Part shown: in pieces, positions 33,223 through 43,998 of the stretch
Numbering within the stretch: the first letter of the stretch is position 1
Layout: every line of letters begins with the position of its first letter
Assembly (NCBI GenBank): GCA_964016875.1
Contig: OZ024720.1
Coordinates: 25,671,742 to 25,735,741, forward strand
DNA from: Fallopia convolvulus
Lineage: Eukaryota > Streptophyta > Magnoliopsida > Caryophyllales > Polygonaceae
Length of the DNA: 64,000 nt
Reading direction: 5' to 3'
Program-made: the position numbers and the translations under genes
Notes under the pieces: model-generated
Told to the model about the DNA's origin: nothing
What the model saw: the letters and a program-made list of their open reading frames with translations, nothing else
The model's database searches: none

Positions 33223-34658
33223 GAGGAGTCAAAAGATGCATCAACAGAGTATGATAGAGATGTATTAATTAACTTCCTATATTTTTGTGTACTTGTATTG
33301 TCATATTTATCATGCAAATGCTAATGTTTACTTGGAAATGCTAGGATTTTCTTTTTGAAGAAGGAGGAGCTTTTGTCAATCTTGGATGAATATTGAAGTT
33401 GAAGACATTCTCAATTGCTCACTAGTATTTTGAATTTTTGTTCTTTATTTAATTTTTTTATGCTTAGTTGAAGACATTTCTAGACCATATTTTGTAATGG
33501 TATAATGTGTTTGAGTTTTGTCTAACTATGTTTATTGTTATTTGAGTTTGGTCTATCTGATGTACATTATAAAAATTATCAATTATGATTTTGAGGTTAA
33601 TTATATCATTATCATATAAATTTTCAACAGGTTATATACACCCGGAAAAAAAACACCGACCTGCCTCGAAAACCAACAGTTTTCGGGTGGTTCGGTTTCG
33701 GTAAACCCGGTCGGGTTTTTCATCGGGTCGGGTAAGCGGTTGGTAAAGTTGGGTCGGGTGGTGGAAGTAGTACAACCGTCCCCAACCCGACCCAGTGCAA
33801 TGCCTACTCTTAAGAACATGTCTAAAAGCTCTGTTTCTTGTGGAACATGTGATGAGACTTAACTTGAGTTACATTCTTTGAAAAAGATTATTGATGATCT
33901 TAGAAGTGATCTGTTAGCCTTATATTGAAATAGATAATATTTTAATAGAAATTGGATATGGTAAGGGTAATTCTAGGGGAACAGCTAGGGAAATGTCCTA
34001 CGTTTTTCCCCCAAAGGTTTGGGATATGTTTCACATGTGACTGTTCTAAGGATGGAAAGCATAAAGACTTTAACGTTGCTCAAACTTTATGAGATTTGTG
34101 CCAAGGAACTTCAGAGTCTTAAATATAAGAACATTCATTTGAACAAAAGGAGTTGCAGTCTATAAGGAAAGTGTTGGAAACATTGATTGACCATCTGCTC
34201 TAGAAGGATCAATTACAAGAGGAGGAGAATGAACACAATATGATAGGTTTGAGTGGAATCCTCCTTTTCCCCATAGCCTATCTACCCCCACGAAAAATTT
34301 CTTTTATTTGTTTTTATGTTTTGCCTTGAATGTCACTATATTTTTTCTTTGTTTCTTTGGTATCAATGTAATATTTTTCTATGTAATGAATGAACTAAGT
34401 ATATTTTTCATCTTTGAGTATTGCTTGTGTGCTTGTTCTTTTCAAGTTCGATTTATTTTTCGATGATGACAAAAGGGGAGGGGGGTTTAGAAAATTGTAA
34501 ATATGCAATTAGTTTATGGTATAGAGGTAACATCTTATGGTTGGGAAGATTTTTGTTCACAATGGTAAGTAAGACATGCATATCTTATTGAGGAGAATTT
34601 CTAGAACTTGTTTTTATCTTGCATTCTTGTACGATTTTTGTATAGGTCTTATCATCAT
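33223..34658 (+). other. Degenerate Copia-like sequence with a G+C-rich insertion
   Basis: 33223-33600 shows no domain. About 33630-33820 is a distinct block rich in CGGGT/ACCCG words, perhaps a short MITE-like insertion whose ends I could not fix. 33830-34250 has gag-like Cys-containing scraps (SSVSCGTCDET, ECPTFFPQ) with stops. A purine tract lies at 34469-34487. Confidence 0.35.
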
Positions 34659-34676
34659 CAAAAAAAAAGGGAAAAT
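34659..34676 (+). other. Polypurine tract of a SIRE-type Copia element
   Basis: A-rich then G run (AAAAAAAAGGGAAAAT) directly before TGTTGGG, preceded by CATCATCA, as I recall for SIRE/Maximus elements. Confidence 0.6.
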
Positions 34677-35572
34677 TGTTGGGAAACTTAATGTTCCCTT
34701 AGGTTTTGATGATGAAAAACCATATGGATTTTATGGTTTGCATTTGAAGGTATTTTAGGTGTTGAAAAGGAGATGAATGCCAAGAATAATCGCCAAGCCA
34801 TACAGAATAAAGGAAATAAAGAAAATATTTGAAAGGAGATGAATTCCAAATTACCTTAAAAAAGAAACTTAAATATTAGTAAAATATAAAAAATAATTTG
34901 TAACCAATTAAAACAAGGGAGTATAAGGAGTATGATTAGGGAGTAGAAAAATCGAACCGAGAGAAATAACGCAAAGGCACAAAGTTGCTAAAATGGGAAG
35001 ACGACAACGAGGGATACGTGCATGTGGATTCCGAATTGCTAGGCGGTTTGCTTGGATGTCTTAATGCCCAAGCAATGAATATTAAAGTCCAACTAAGAAG
35101 TTATTAAAAGATAGATTTTATTTTAGACCGTAGTTTTCTAAGATAAGAAAAGTCTTTGTTATTATATCATATCTTATATTTATGAATATAGTTTATTCTA
35201 GCCATGCATGATTATATAAATATGGTATGATTCTAGGTAAAAAAAAAATAACGTTTTACACATTGATAGATTTCTTGAGAGCTTAGTGTGATCGAGAAGA
35301 GAAGAGAAGAAAGAACACTAGAGATCTTGAGGAGTTGTGTACGAGTCAAGGTTTGTGTAGTCAAGTTCACTAGATTGAGTTTAGAAGATCGAGTCGTTCG
35401 ACGCTGAGAAACAAAGGTTAGACAATAGGAGTTGTACGTACACCTTAGAAACTGAAGTTCGCGTTTGTAAGTTCGATTGTTCTACTAGAATTAGTGAATT
35501 TGATCGGGAGATCTTGTCTTACAATTAATTACTTGCTTTCATTAATTCTACTATTGAGCTTATATTCTAACA
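34677..35572 (+). repeat. 3' LTR of a SIRE/Maximus-type Copia element
   Basis: 896 bp from TGTTGGGAAAC to TATTCTAACA, preceded by a SIRE-like purine tract. The early part (TTCCCTTAGGTTTTGATGATG) is typical of SIRE LTRs as I remember them. There is no second LTR in the window, so the 5' part of the element is lost or replaced. Confidence 0.6.
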
Positions 35573-35930
35573 CATCCGATCCAACATAATTAGATAGCTC
35601 TTTCAAGGCATGCATGCACGCACGCATATGTAACATATGTTGTCGTTGCATAAATTTCGGCCTATCATAAGCTGGGCCAAAATTGGACTCTTAAGTGCAG
35701 CCAAGCTAGTGCTAATTCTTCGTTCTAAAATGGAAGCAGCAAAAAGAAAGATACGAAAGAACTCAACTCAGCCATATTAACGTACTCTAACATATGTAGC
35801 TTGGTACGTACGTACGCTCACTAAATTACGTACTAATTAATAAATATTGGTGATAATTAATTATTAATTAATAACGATAAAAACATCATTAATTATGATG
35901 TATTATTATTACTATCGTAATCCAAAAAGA
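35573..35930. other. Intergenic or 3' UTR side of the PRE-like gene
   Basis: AT-rich with ATGCATGCACGCACGC and ACGTACGTACG words. No coding sequence; the 3' UTR of the gene at 35931 must lie here. Confidence 0.5.
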
Positions 35931-36834
35931 TTACATTAGCAAACTCCTGATAACGGCTGCTTCAACGCTGTCAGTGTCAGTAGAAGCCAGGAGCTCCGAC
36001 AGCCGGTCGCTCAGGTCATCCACCTCCCTGTGTAAATTCCTTATGTAATTGCACGTCTCTTGTAAAACCCGGTTCGCCGATGCCTATATTAAATAATTTA
36101 CAAAAGAAACCATTTTTTAAGGAAAAATATTAATGAAGTAATCACATTCAGATATATCTAGCTAGTATAGATTACAATATACTAGACATAAGATCCATTA
36201 GAGTGCAAGCAATATATATTACTCCATTTTGAATGTACAAAATTTGACTTTTGAACTTATTATACGCGTAAAAGTTGACAAGTCAATAATAAAGGGAATT
36301 TGGCTGTTTATAACTAGCAGAGGCCCAGCAGAGGTGTTATTTTTGGGTGTGTTGCTTCCGGCATTAATAGTAAGGAAATTTATGATGCAAATTAAGGAGA
36401 TTGTTGGGTTGGAGGGACAATGGAGACCCACATGCACCCTTGCTATGTATCGATCCCTCTTCAATTGTACGCTTACAAACAATATTTACGTGTGGTACAC
36501 AACACATACATACATATATTATCTATATACAGTCTACTATATATACATAGACGACATACATACATCAATTGTGACTTATCTAAAAACTGCTGGGATGGAG
36601 ATCGAAGATTTAGTTAAGGCCACACAAATAAAGTGCGTTAATTTGTTACATGGATATTTTGTAAATTAATTAATATTAGCTAGCTAGCTAGATACGTACC
36701 TTATCGGAATTACGCCTGCGGCGGAGCTCGGGAATGAGGTGTTGGAGCTTGTTGACGAGGACGGCGATCTGGTCGTCGCTGATTCCATTGGCGCCGGAGG
36801 ACTGCTGTCTCGAACGCGACCTTCTGCTCGACAT
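35931..36834 (-). CDS. PRE6-like: PRE/ILI-type atypical (non-basic) HLH growth regulator, two exons
   Basis: Exon 1 is 36834-36700 (45 codons), the intron 36699-36084 (616 bp, GTACGT donor, ATAG acceptor), and exon 2 36083-35931 (50 codons plus TAA). The 95-residue protein starts MSSRRSRSRQQSS, has helix 1 with QIAVLVNKLQHLIPELRRRR, the intron after NSDK, and helix 2 with VLQETCNYIRNLHREVDDLS, ending AAVIRSLLM. It lacks the DNA-contacting basic region. Known PRE/BNQ/KIDARI and rice ILI1 proteins have this length, this intron site and these sequences. They act in the nucleus by binding and inhibiting other HLH proteins, downstream of brassinosteroid, gibberellin and light signals, and promote cell elongation. 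It looks closest to PRE6/KIDARI from memory. No break is seen, so it is likely functional. The 146-residue ORF at 36229-36669 is only intron sequence. Confidence 0.93.
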
Positions 36835-37076
36835 GGTTAATTAATTAGGTCGATCGAATGAATCGGATATGCACTACGTACACTGGCCAGCTAGCTCTTT
36901 TGAAGATCGATGATGGGTTTGTGTTATAAGTATTGGTAATGTAGTGAATGGAGTAAGGAAAATGAAGAGAAAATGGTTTTAGTTGAGTTGTTGAGAGAGA
37001 GAGATCTTAATAGAGATAGATTGAGAGAATTGAAATTGGGGTTTGTTGTTCGAGAGAGATTGAAGAAAGGAATGGG

Positions 37077-37087
37077 GGATTTAAAGG
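37077..37087 (-). promoter_or_regulatory. Candidate TATA-like box of the PRE-like gene
   Basis: In gene orientation CCTTTAAATCC lies about 245 bp before the ATG, followed by CT-rich leader sequence with CTCTCTCT runs (36970-37070) such as plant 5' UTRs often have. No transcript evidence. Confidence 0.35.
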
Positions 37088-37285
37088 AGAGACGAAAGGA
37101 GAGGTGGGGTTGAGAATAAACAAGTCATGGACAGAGGGATAAGGGGAACCATGAAGAGGGAAATGAGAGAAAGAGATTGTCTGTTGGACTTGAAGAAGAC
37201 ATGTGCATGGGAGAGTGGGCTTAACTTGGTTTTTATTCGGGTTTTCTTTTCTTTTCTTTTTCTTTTTTTATATTTAAGAAAATTG

Positions 37286-37311
37286 ATATATATATATATA
37301 TATATATATAT
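37286..37311. repeat. (AT)n microsatellite
   Basis: About 13 AT dinucleotides, upstream of the PRE-like gene. Confidence 0.95.
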
Positions 37312-38637
37312 GTGATATATGTAAGACGGAGTATTGTTTATATTTTTTATTTAAAAGATGATATTATCCTTCTATCACAAAATGTACAAATTTGCCCTAA
37401 TCTCTAAAATCGGGCTCATGTTCTTCACATGAGATGCACTTTCTCTCTCACAATCCTCTAATTGCCACCACTCGATCTGGTTCGATGATGCCAGATCACA
37501 ACTAATCTCGCTCGATATCATCATCTTAGTAGTTTTAAATTAAAAATGGTGAAAATGAGTAGAAAAAAATGTATATGAACAAATTTCATTTTTTTAAGAT
37601 GTAGGGTTTTAAAATCGATCTGAATCCTACTCTAAGCTCTCAAATTTGATGAACCTTAATCTAAGATATCTCCATCCTCAAATTCTTGGTATATTCTGCT
37701 ATGTTTTGGACTTTGATTTCGTAAAATTTGACTTAATGTTTGGGCTTGTTTGATAATACCCTTTAGATACCTTATTTGTTATGCTATCCTAAAGTCTGGA
37801 TTCATAATTGGAATTATTTATTCAATACTATGTATAAATATAATGCTTATTTGGATCACTCAACTACTGACTTTTTCTTTTATATTCCCAAGTTATAAGT
37901 TCTCTTGCAAAATCATATGAGACATGTCATAATTGGATTTGCGAAAGAAGGATATTTTAAACTAATGAACTTCAAATCGATATTACGGGCTTTATAATTT
38001 TTATGCGTGGGTTCATGATGTTGTATGTATAAGTTATATCAGTTGTCAATAGCGTTTATGCTTCTTCACTTAGAAATTCATCTTCCATGTTTAGTAATGT
38101 GAAATTGTTGTGTGCTTTGCATTGTGTTTGGATAAATAATTTGAGTTATTAGGTGTGGGAGAGAAAGTGTATATTTAATTTCATGATTATTTGCTTTGGT
38201 AAAGTGTTCTTATGATACAATTCACACTAGTTGTTATGTGGGTTCATAATTTTGTATGATGTAGTTTATTATAAGTGTTGGAACACTCATTGTTTCATGT
38301 TTTCTCTTAGTTTTGAAGACAATAAATTTTGAATAATTAATGTGTTGTTTCACAAGTATCACATAAATGTTACAAGAACATCGTTAGAGTGAAGGAGAGT
38401 CGTGACAGAACGAAGGAGGGAACGAGCTAGTGACGAATTGGACATCCTCTATAGGAAGCTATGCTGCTTTCTATGCACATTAATGAGGATGTTGTGGATC
38501 CGAATGGTGGTTTAGGTGATAGCTTTGCTTCAAGTCAAGGAGTCTAATAAGGTGACACTTTCGCCTCATCTTTTTACATTATGCATAGAGAGATTGGGGG
38601 TATTTGATACTGATGCACACGCACTCCAAAAGATGTC

Positions 38638-38666
38638 AAATGTGCTCATTTAAAATGAGCACATTT
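38638..38666. repeat. 29-bp palindrome (14-bp arms, 1-nt centre)
   Basis: Arms AAATGTGCTCATTT and AAATGAGCACATTT are exact reverse complements around a single A. Confidence 0.9.
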
Positions 38667-38925
38667 TTAATGAAAGTGATACAGCCGCACTTGGTACAAA
38701 ATATATATATAGATGCACTTTGAATTTTTAAACACACTTGGACAAAATTTTACTGCCTAAAGTTTGCACATAAAGTTCAAAAAACTATGCGCATTTTCAA
38801 TAAAAAACGATGGCATATATCTTGTATAAATAGAGATGCACATTATATGTATTTGAAAAAATATACATTATACCCATTTGAACGGCACGTGAGACGTTAA
38901 TTAGGACATTTTAAATTCCTTGTAA

Positions 38926-38930
38926 GAATT
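38926..38930. repeat. 5-bp target-site duplication GAATT, left copy
   Basis: Matches GAATT at 43994-43998. Confidence 0.85.
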
Positions 38931-39517
38931 TGTTTGTGTACAAAATCTCGCCTTCAATTCGTCTTTAATATAACTTTTAAGAACTCCTCCTCTTCCGCTC
39001 CGTTTTTAATCTCTTGACCTAGAAAACCTGCAAAACAAAGGACACGGGGGGCGGGGACCCCCTAATCCACCTCCGATGCCTAAGTCAGAAGAGCAATTGT
39101 CGTTTGAGCGTCGAGGTACAACAAGAGAACGGTGAAACCCTAAACAGTCGAGCTAAGCGAGTATTGCCTGCCTAGGATTTCTGAATATGCTGATATGCAC
39201 ATGTGTCTCTCCCTACATGCTTAGGGCATGTATTTATAATGGAAGAGGGAGAGAAGGAGGGCCGAAAATTATATCTATCAGGCCGAAAATATTATCCTTC
39301 TAGGGCTGGCCAACTACCTTGAAGCCCAAGTAAGGAATATTCCACCCTTTCTCCAACTTTAATTCTATCTTTAATGAAAGATAAAATCTTCCATTAAGTT
39401 GCATAACCGCCATATAATTTTATATAGAAAATAACGAAAATAACTGCGCAGTAATTTTAATAAATACCTTTATAGCGAAAATAACTATGGTAATTATGTT
39501 TGGTTTACCCGCTCACA
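38931..39517 (-). repeat. 3' LTR of the LARD-like element
   Basis: Starts TGTTTGTGTACA and ends CCGCTCACA on the plus strand. Adjacent interior reads TAGGTGGGGCATT in element sense, a polypurine tract. Confidence 0.85.
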
Positions 39518-42500
39518 AATGCCCCACCTACACCGCCCTTACACGACTCACCGTGTTAGGCGACGTAGGGTACAGAGGGTTTCTAATCGAAGTGGCCATG
39601 CAGATTGGTCGATTGGTCCCCTAGCGCTTTCGTATATTCGTATATTCGTACATCCATGAGCGATTATCATGGGGCGAGTGCTATCTTTTCGAGTCGTATC
39701 TTCTGCCGAGGTTTAAGATGGAATCTCTAGAACGAACAAAATCAGACTGGGGAGAATAGAACATTTATGTTGAAAAAAGTGCTTGGCCAAGCCTTCTAAT
39801 TTAAAAAAAACAAAAAGAAAATATATAAAGTTGTTCATCCTAGCGATCCCAGCCTAAGCTCAACATCCACGCAAGAAGCGACTACCGGCGAACCGACGCT
39901 CGCGGTTTACGAGCCGCGGCCGCTGTCGACTTATTTCGCGGTAGTCTTCGACGATCTAGCGTCTACGGTTTTCCTTTTTAAGGGAAAACCTCTTCAAACG
40001 AGCGATATTTACAAGTCCGGGGGACATCTCCCCCGTCGAGACTATTCTCACTCATACGCTCTTCGTCCCTGTGTTGTAGTCACTTAATATTATCCCTTAC
40101 AACTCGGGCCGAATTACGCCATATGCGTGTGTTTTTCCATGACCTTTTGATGTATAGGCCTCCACGCATTACGCTACGGCCGCCCGTTGGTAGGATGCGT
40201 TTCGTGTAGTGACAATGTCCCGATAATCCTCGGTGTACATCTCATGTAGGCGGTTATCGATCTTGTTTCAATTGTAGGCTCAACCCTGCTTGGGGGTATG
40301 CTTCTCAAGTTTGGCCCGGAAAAAGAACGATGCCCCAGCATTTAAGAGAACTTCCAGTGCCCCGATGATATCCCGTTGCCTCGACACGCATCGAGGTCTT
40401 TAAGTGATTCTTGCACGGGTGGCTAACGTTGTCAATGCTTCAACGGACTTGTTTTTGATCGCTTGATCATTGTCCAATCTTGAATAACTCGGACTCTTCT
40501 ATCATATTCGACCATCGTTGACTTTTCGGTTTTACAATGCCCCAGCATTTATTTTCGAGTCCTTGATTCCGACACGCGTCGTACGCTTTCAAGGATTGAT
40601 CTTCAGTTTGAAGTTCTCGGGGGCAAACTGCGGTGGCCATTTAGGGACCCGCGGGCGGTGCTCATAAAACGAGACAACAAATCCTTTTGGAGGGGCGCCG
40701 CGACCGCGACCTCTGGGCGCCGCGACCGCGGCCTCTGGGCGCCGCGACCGCGGCCTCTGGGCGCCGCGATCGCGGAATCCTGGCCGCGGTCGCGTCCTCG
40801 CTGGTCGTGATCGGGATCTTCGTCGTTCGCAAGGTTCTGCGATTGCGGTAATTTTCCCTCGTACTTGGCTTCTATACTTCTTCGATCTTTTCATCAGCAT
40901 TTTACCGGCTTGGGACTGCGGCGGTTATCGGCGAATTTGATAACACTAATGATCCGTCGATTGGTCCATTCGATCGCCGATTCATCGATGAGGCATTTTT
41001 CTTAGATCTTTACAAAGAACACTTTTAGCCTGGCGATTTCTCCAAGGCTTGGATAGCGACAAGTCTTCATTCGATTATGCTCGCCTTGAATCCGCTAGTT
41101 TTCTCTTAAAATGAAAGCTAGAGTGCGTATTAAGCACAATCTCATTTTCATTCTTGATAATGGCTGATGCCCCGCTATCTTGATTGCTCTTGGTTTCAAA
41201 GATGCGCATCGCTGATTCCCAATGACGATCAATTTCATCAAACTGTGTAGCGCCACGACCATTGATTCCGTCGCTCGATCTGAACCTCGCTTGGTTTGCA
41301 CGAAAAGCAACCATGTTCTGACGGTGAGGTCGGGTCACAGATTTGATCATCTTTGAGCAAGTTGTCTTGCTTGGAACTTTCTAGGGTTTGATCCTCCGAG
41401 CGAATATCGGAGCCTCACTTGATCACCTTGTGAGTCTCGATCACTTTTCCGAGCGAAGATCGGACTTGGCCCCCGACGCTTTTAGGGTTTCGAAAAAACC
41501 ACACGACGATTGCTATCGCATGGGCCGTGGTCGCGGCGGTACAGACCATGGTTGCGGTTGACGAGGCCACGATGGCGATCGCGCTAGAGCTCGCCGACGA
41601 TTTAGGGTTGGCGAGTTCGTTGTTTCCTCGGGGCTAAGAAAGGTTGTTTCTTGTTTGTCAGAGATCGATTCCAGCCTCACGATTGCATGAATTGGTTGCT
41701 TTTTGACATCTTCCTGAGAACTTCTCTTGTGGCTTGACTTGGAACCCATTGATTGATTGATCTTTGAAAGCGAGAACAAGTTGTTGTATTAGCTCTATTA
41801 GGATTGGTAAAGTCCGCTCAGACTCTACAAATCTCTTGATTTATCTTCAACCCTTATTTCTGCGATTAAGGCTTCTGATTGCTAGACATGATTGTTTGTC
41901 TTGCTTTTACGATCGACTTTTATGTTTTAAGAGGACGTTCAGCCTATGGCAAGTAAGATCTAATTCGATTCCAAGCAAATTGTATGGGTCCCATGTGGAG
42001 AATCACGATTACCCCGCAATACGTTTATGATTGTTCCAAGCTTTTCAGGTTTGCCCCAACGAAAGAAGAACTTCTTCTTGGTTCGCCTTCTTCATCTCTA
42101 GCGGTTGCAGACGCCCTATTCTTACAGTTTGGAGGAGATAACAAGGTGATGCGATCGTCATCTCTAACGGGTTTGGACCCGGCATGACTAGTTTGGCCTT
42201 GCCTAAGCGAGGGCTAACCAAATTAGGGTTTGGCTCGCGAAATAGATAGAATGCTTCAAAATAGACAACCCGCGGTCGCGGTTTCTGAATCGCGGGCACG
42301 ACTTGATAGGCTGCGATAGCGGCCCTCCTGTCCGCGGCCGCGGTTCGGTTCGGCGATCGCGATTTCTCGGATCGACCCGCCTTGCTCTTGAACCATTTGA
42401 TTATTCTCGTTTTCAGCAACACGCATTGCCGTTTCCCAAGCTTGATCAATTTCAATTGATTCAGGCATTGAAGTGCCATGACTGATGATTCCGTCGCTCG

Positions 42501-43394
42501 ACTCGGACCCGGAATGGTCTGTCCGATGAACAGCCGTATCAACGAGAGGGGCCGGGTCACGGTTCAAGTCATTTACGGGCACAAAGGTCTCACCTTCCGA
42601 GCGAATATCGGAATCAGATTGATCAATTTTCATTATGGTTTACTTTCCGAGCGATTTTCGGAAATCTCGGGTTCGATCGCCGATCCGCGATCGTGGTGTA
42701 CGGTATCACGGTCGCGGTTCTTTACGCTGGGCGTACCTTGCCCGATTCGCTTTGCAACGGTGCCCCAGGGTTTCTAAAAAACGACTTCTTAATCTTCAGG
42801 GATCGATTCGAGCACCACAATTGCGTAGATCGAGTACTCTTTTCCCAATATCGCTTTTCACTGCTTTGATTGTGGTTGGGCGTTGGTTCACAATCAAGTT
42901 TTCAACTTTGGGCTGCCGGGCACGCACCCGGAGCCTAATCCGTAAATTGATGGTCGATTAGCAACCTTAGGCGGGATTGGATTCGACAAGGGGCTGACAA
43001 TGTTGCCCCCTGCCCTAGTGTCTTCGATTTCGCAGCATGCACTGCGATCGACACCGGTTGTGATTCGATCATGATCTTGCTTAGGGTTCAAACAAATCCC
43101 AAAGCGGATCTCTTTTTGTTGATTTTTGGGACGACCTTAGGCTAGAAAAATCCAAAAAACACGAATTTCCGGAGTCACATATTTTCGGAGGGGCACACCG
43201 GTCGAAAAACCGGAGGCGCGAATTTTTGGAGGCGCACTCCGGTGGGCCGCGATCGCGGCGTTTGTAGGCCGCGGTCGCGGCCAGGGTGCCGCGGTCGCGG
43301 TTTGTTCGTTGGGGCGGCGATTTCGTTTCATGCGATCGCCCTAGGATTCGTAAATTCTTTTACTAGGAACGATTACTCATGGATTTAATCCTCG
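39518..43394 (-). other. Interior of the LARD-like element, GC-palindrome-rich and non-coding
   Basis: Frames of 60-170 residues occur on both strands, but none shows a domain and none is longer than expected for GC-rich DNA. Exact GCGATCGC lies at 41575, 42353 and 43249. CGCGGTCGCGG/CGCGACCGCGG variants cluster at 40688-40800, 41520-41590, 42268-42360, 42665-42720 and 43240-43310. The words lie in short clusters separated by ordinary sequence. Confidence 0.7.
40693..40782. repeat. 22-bp GC-rich tandem repeat, four copies
   Basis: Unit GGGCGCCGCGACCGCGGCCT plus CT, with single changes between copies. The unit contains self-complementary GGCGCC and CCGCGG-type cores. Confidence 0.85.
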
Positions 43395-43412
43395 TTCCCA
43401 CAGACGGCGCCA
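43395..43412 (-). other. Primer binding site of the LARD-like element
   Basis: Element-sense TGGCGCCGTCTGTGGGAA starts two bases after the 5' LTR end. The tRNA was not identified with certainty. Confidence 0.8.
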
Positions 43413-43414
43413 AT

Positions 43415-43993
43415 TGTTGGTGTACAAAATCTCGCCTTCAATTCGTCTTTAATACACCAATTAAGAACTCCTCCTCTTCCGCTCCGTCTTTAATCTCTTG
43501 ACCTAGAAAACCTGCAAAACAATGGACACAGGGGGCGGGGACCCCCTAATCCACTTCCGATGCCTAAGTCAGAAGAGCAATTGTCGTTTGAGCGTCGATG
43601 TACAACAAGAGAGCGGTGAAACCCTAAACAGTCGAGCTAAGCGAGTATTAGCCTGCCTAGGATTTTTGAATATGCTGATATGCACATGTGTCTCTCCCTA
43701 CATGCCTAGGGCATGTATTTATAATGGAAGAGGGAGAGAAGGAGGGCCGAAAATTATATCTATCAGGCCGAAAATATTATCCTTCTAGGGCTGGCCAACT
43801 TCCTTGAAGCCCAAGTAAGGAATATTCCACCCTTTCTCCAACTTTAATTCTATCCTTAATGAAAGATAAAATCTTCCATTAAGTTGCATAACCGCCATAT
43901 AATTTTATATAGAAAATAACTGCGCAGTAATTTTAATAAATACTTTTATAGCGAAAATAACTATGATAATTATGTTTGGTTTACCCGCTCACA
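43415..43993 (-). repeat. 5' LTR of the LARD-like element
   Basis: Same ends as the left LTR (TGTTGG...GCTCACA), with small indels, and followed by GAATT at 43994-43998. Confidence 0.85.
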
Positions 43994-43998
43994 GAATT

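Larger units (their letters stand above)
37312..38930. other. Intergenic sequence, no gene recognised
   Basis: AT-rich. A GGGCTTGTTTGATAATACC word near 37740 looks like a Tourist end, but no partner was found. 38380-38590 has short frames resembling no known domain. A perfect 14-bp-arm palindrome lies at 38638-38666. Confidence 0.45.
38931..43993 (-). mobile_element. Large non-coding LTR retrotransposon derivative (5.06 kb)
   Basis: LTRs at 38931-39517 (587 bp) and 43415-43993 (579 bp) are near-identical and flanked by GAATT duplications. The PBS beside the right LTR sets minus orientation. The 3.9-kb interior has no Gag, protease, RT or integrase motif in any frame and is dominated by GC-rich words around CCGCGGTCGCGG and GCGATCGC. 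The PBS type (TGGCGCCGTCTGTGGGAA) is one I know from gypsy elements, so this is probably a LARD-like gypsy derivative moved in trans. Confidence 0.88.

Noticed and set aside
33630..33820. Short CGGGT-rich block as a defined hAT MITE
   Set aside because: No matching terminal inverted repeats or 8-bp duplication could be found.
36229..36669. 146-residue plus-strand ORF near the PRE-like gene
   Set aside because: It lies inside the intron, antisense to the gene, with AT-rich low-complexity translation.
41075..42633. Several 90-170 residue ORFs in the LARD interior as genes
   Set aside because: No domain, overlapping frames on both strands, GC-rich repeat composition, and the element is otherwise non-coding.
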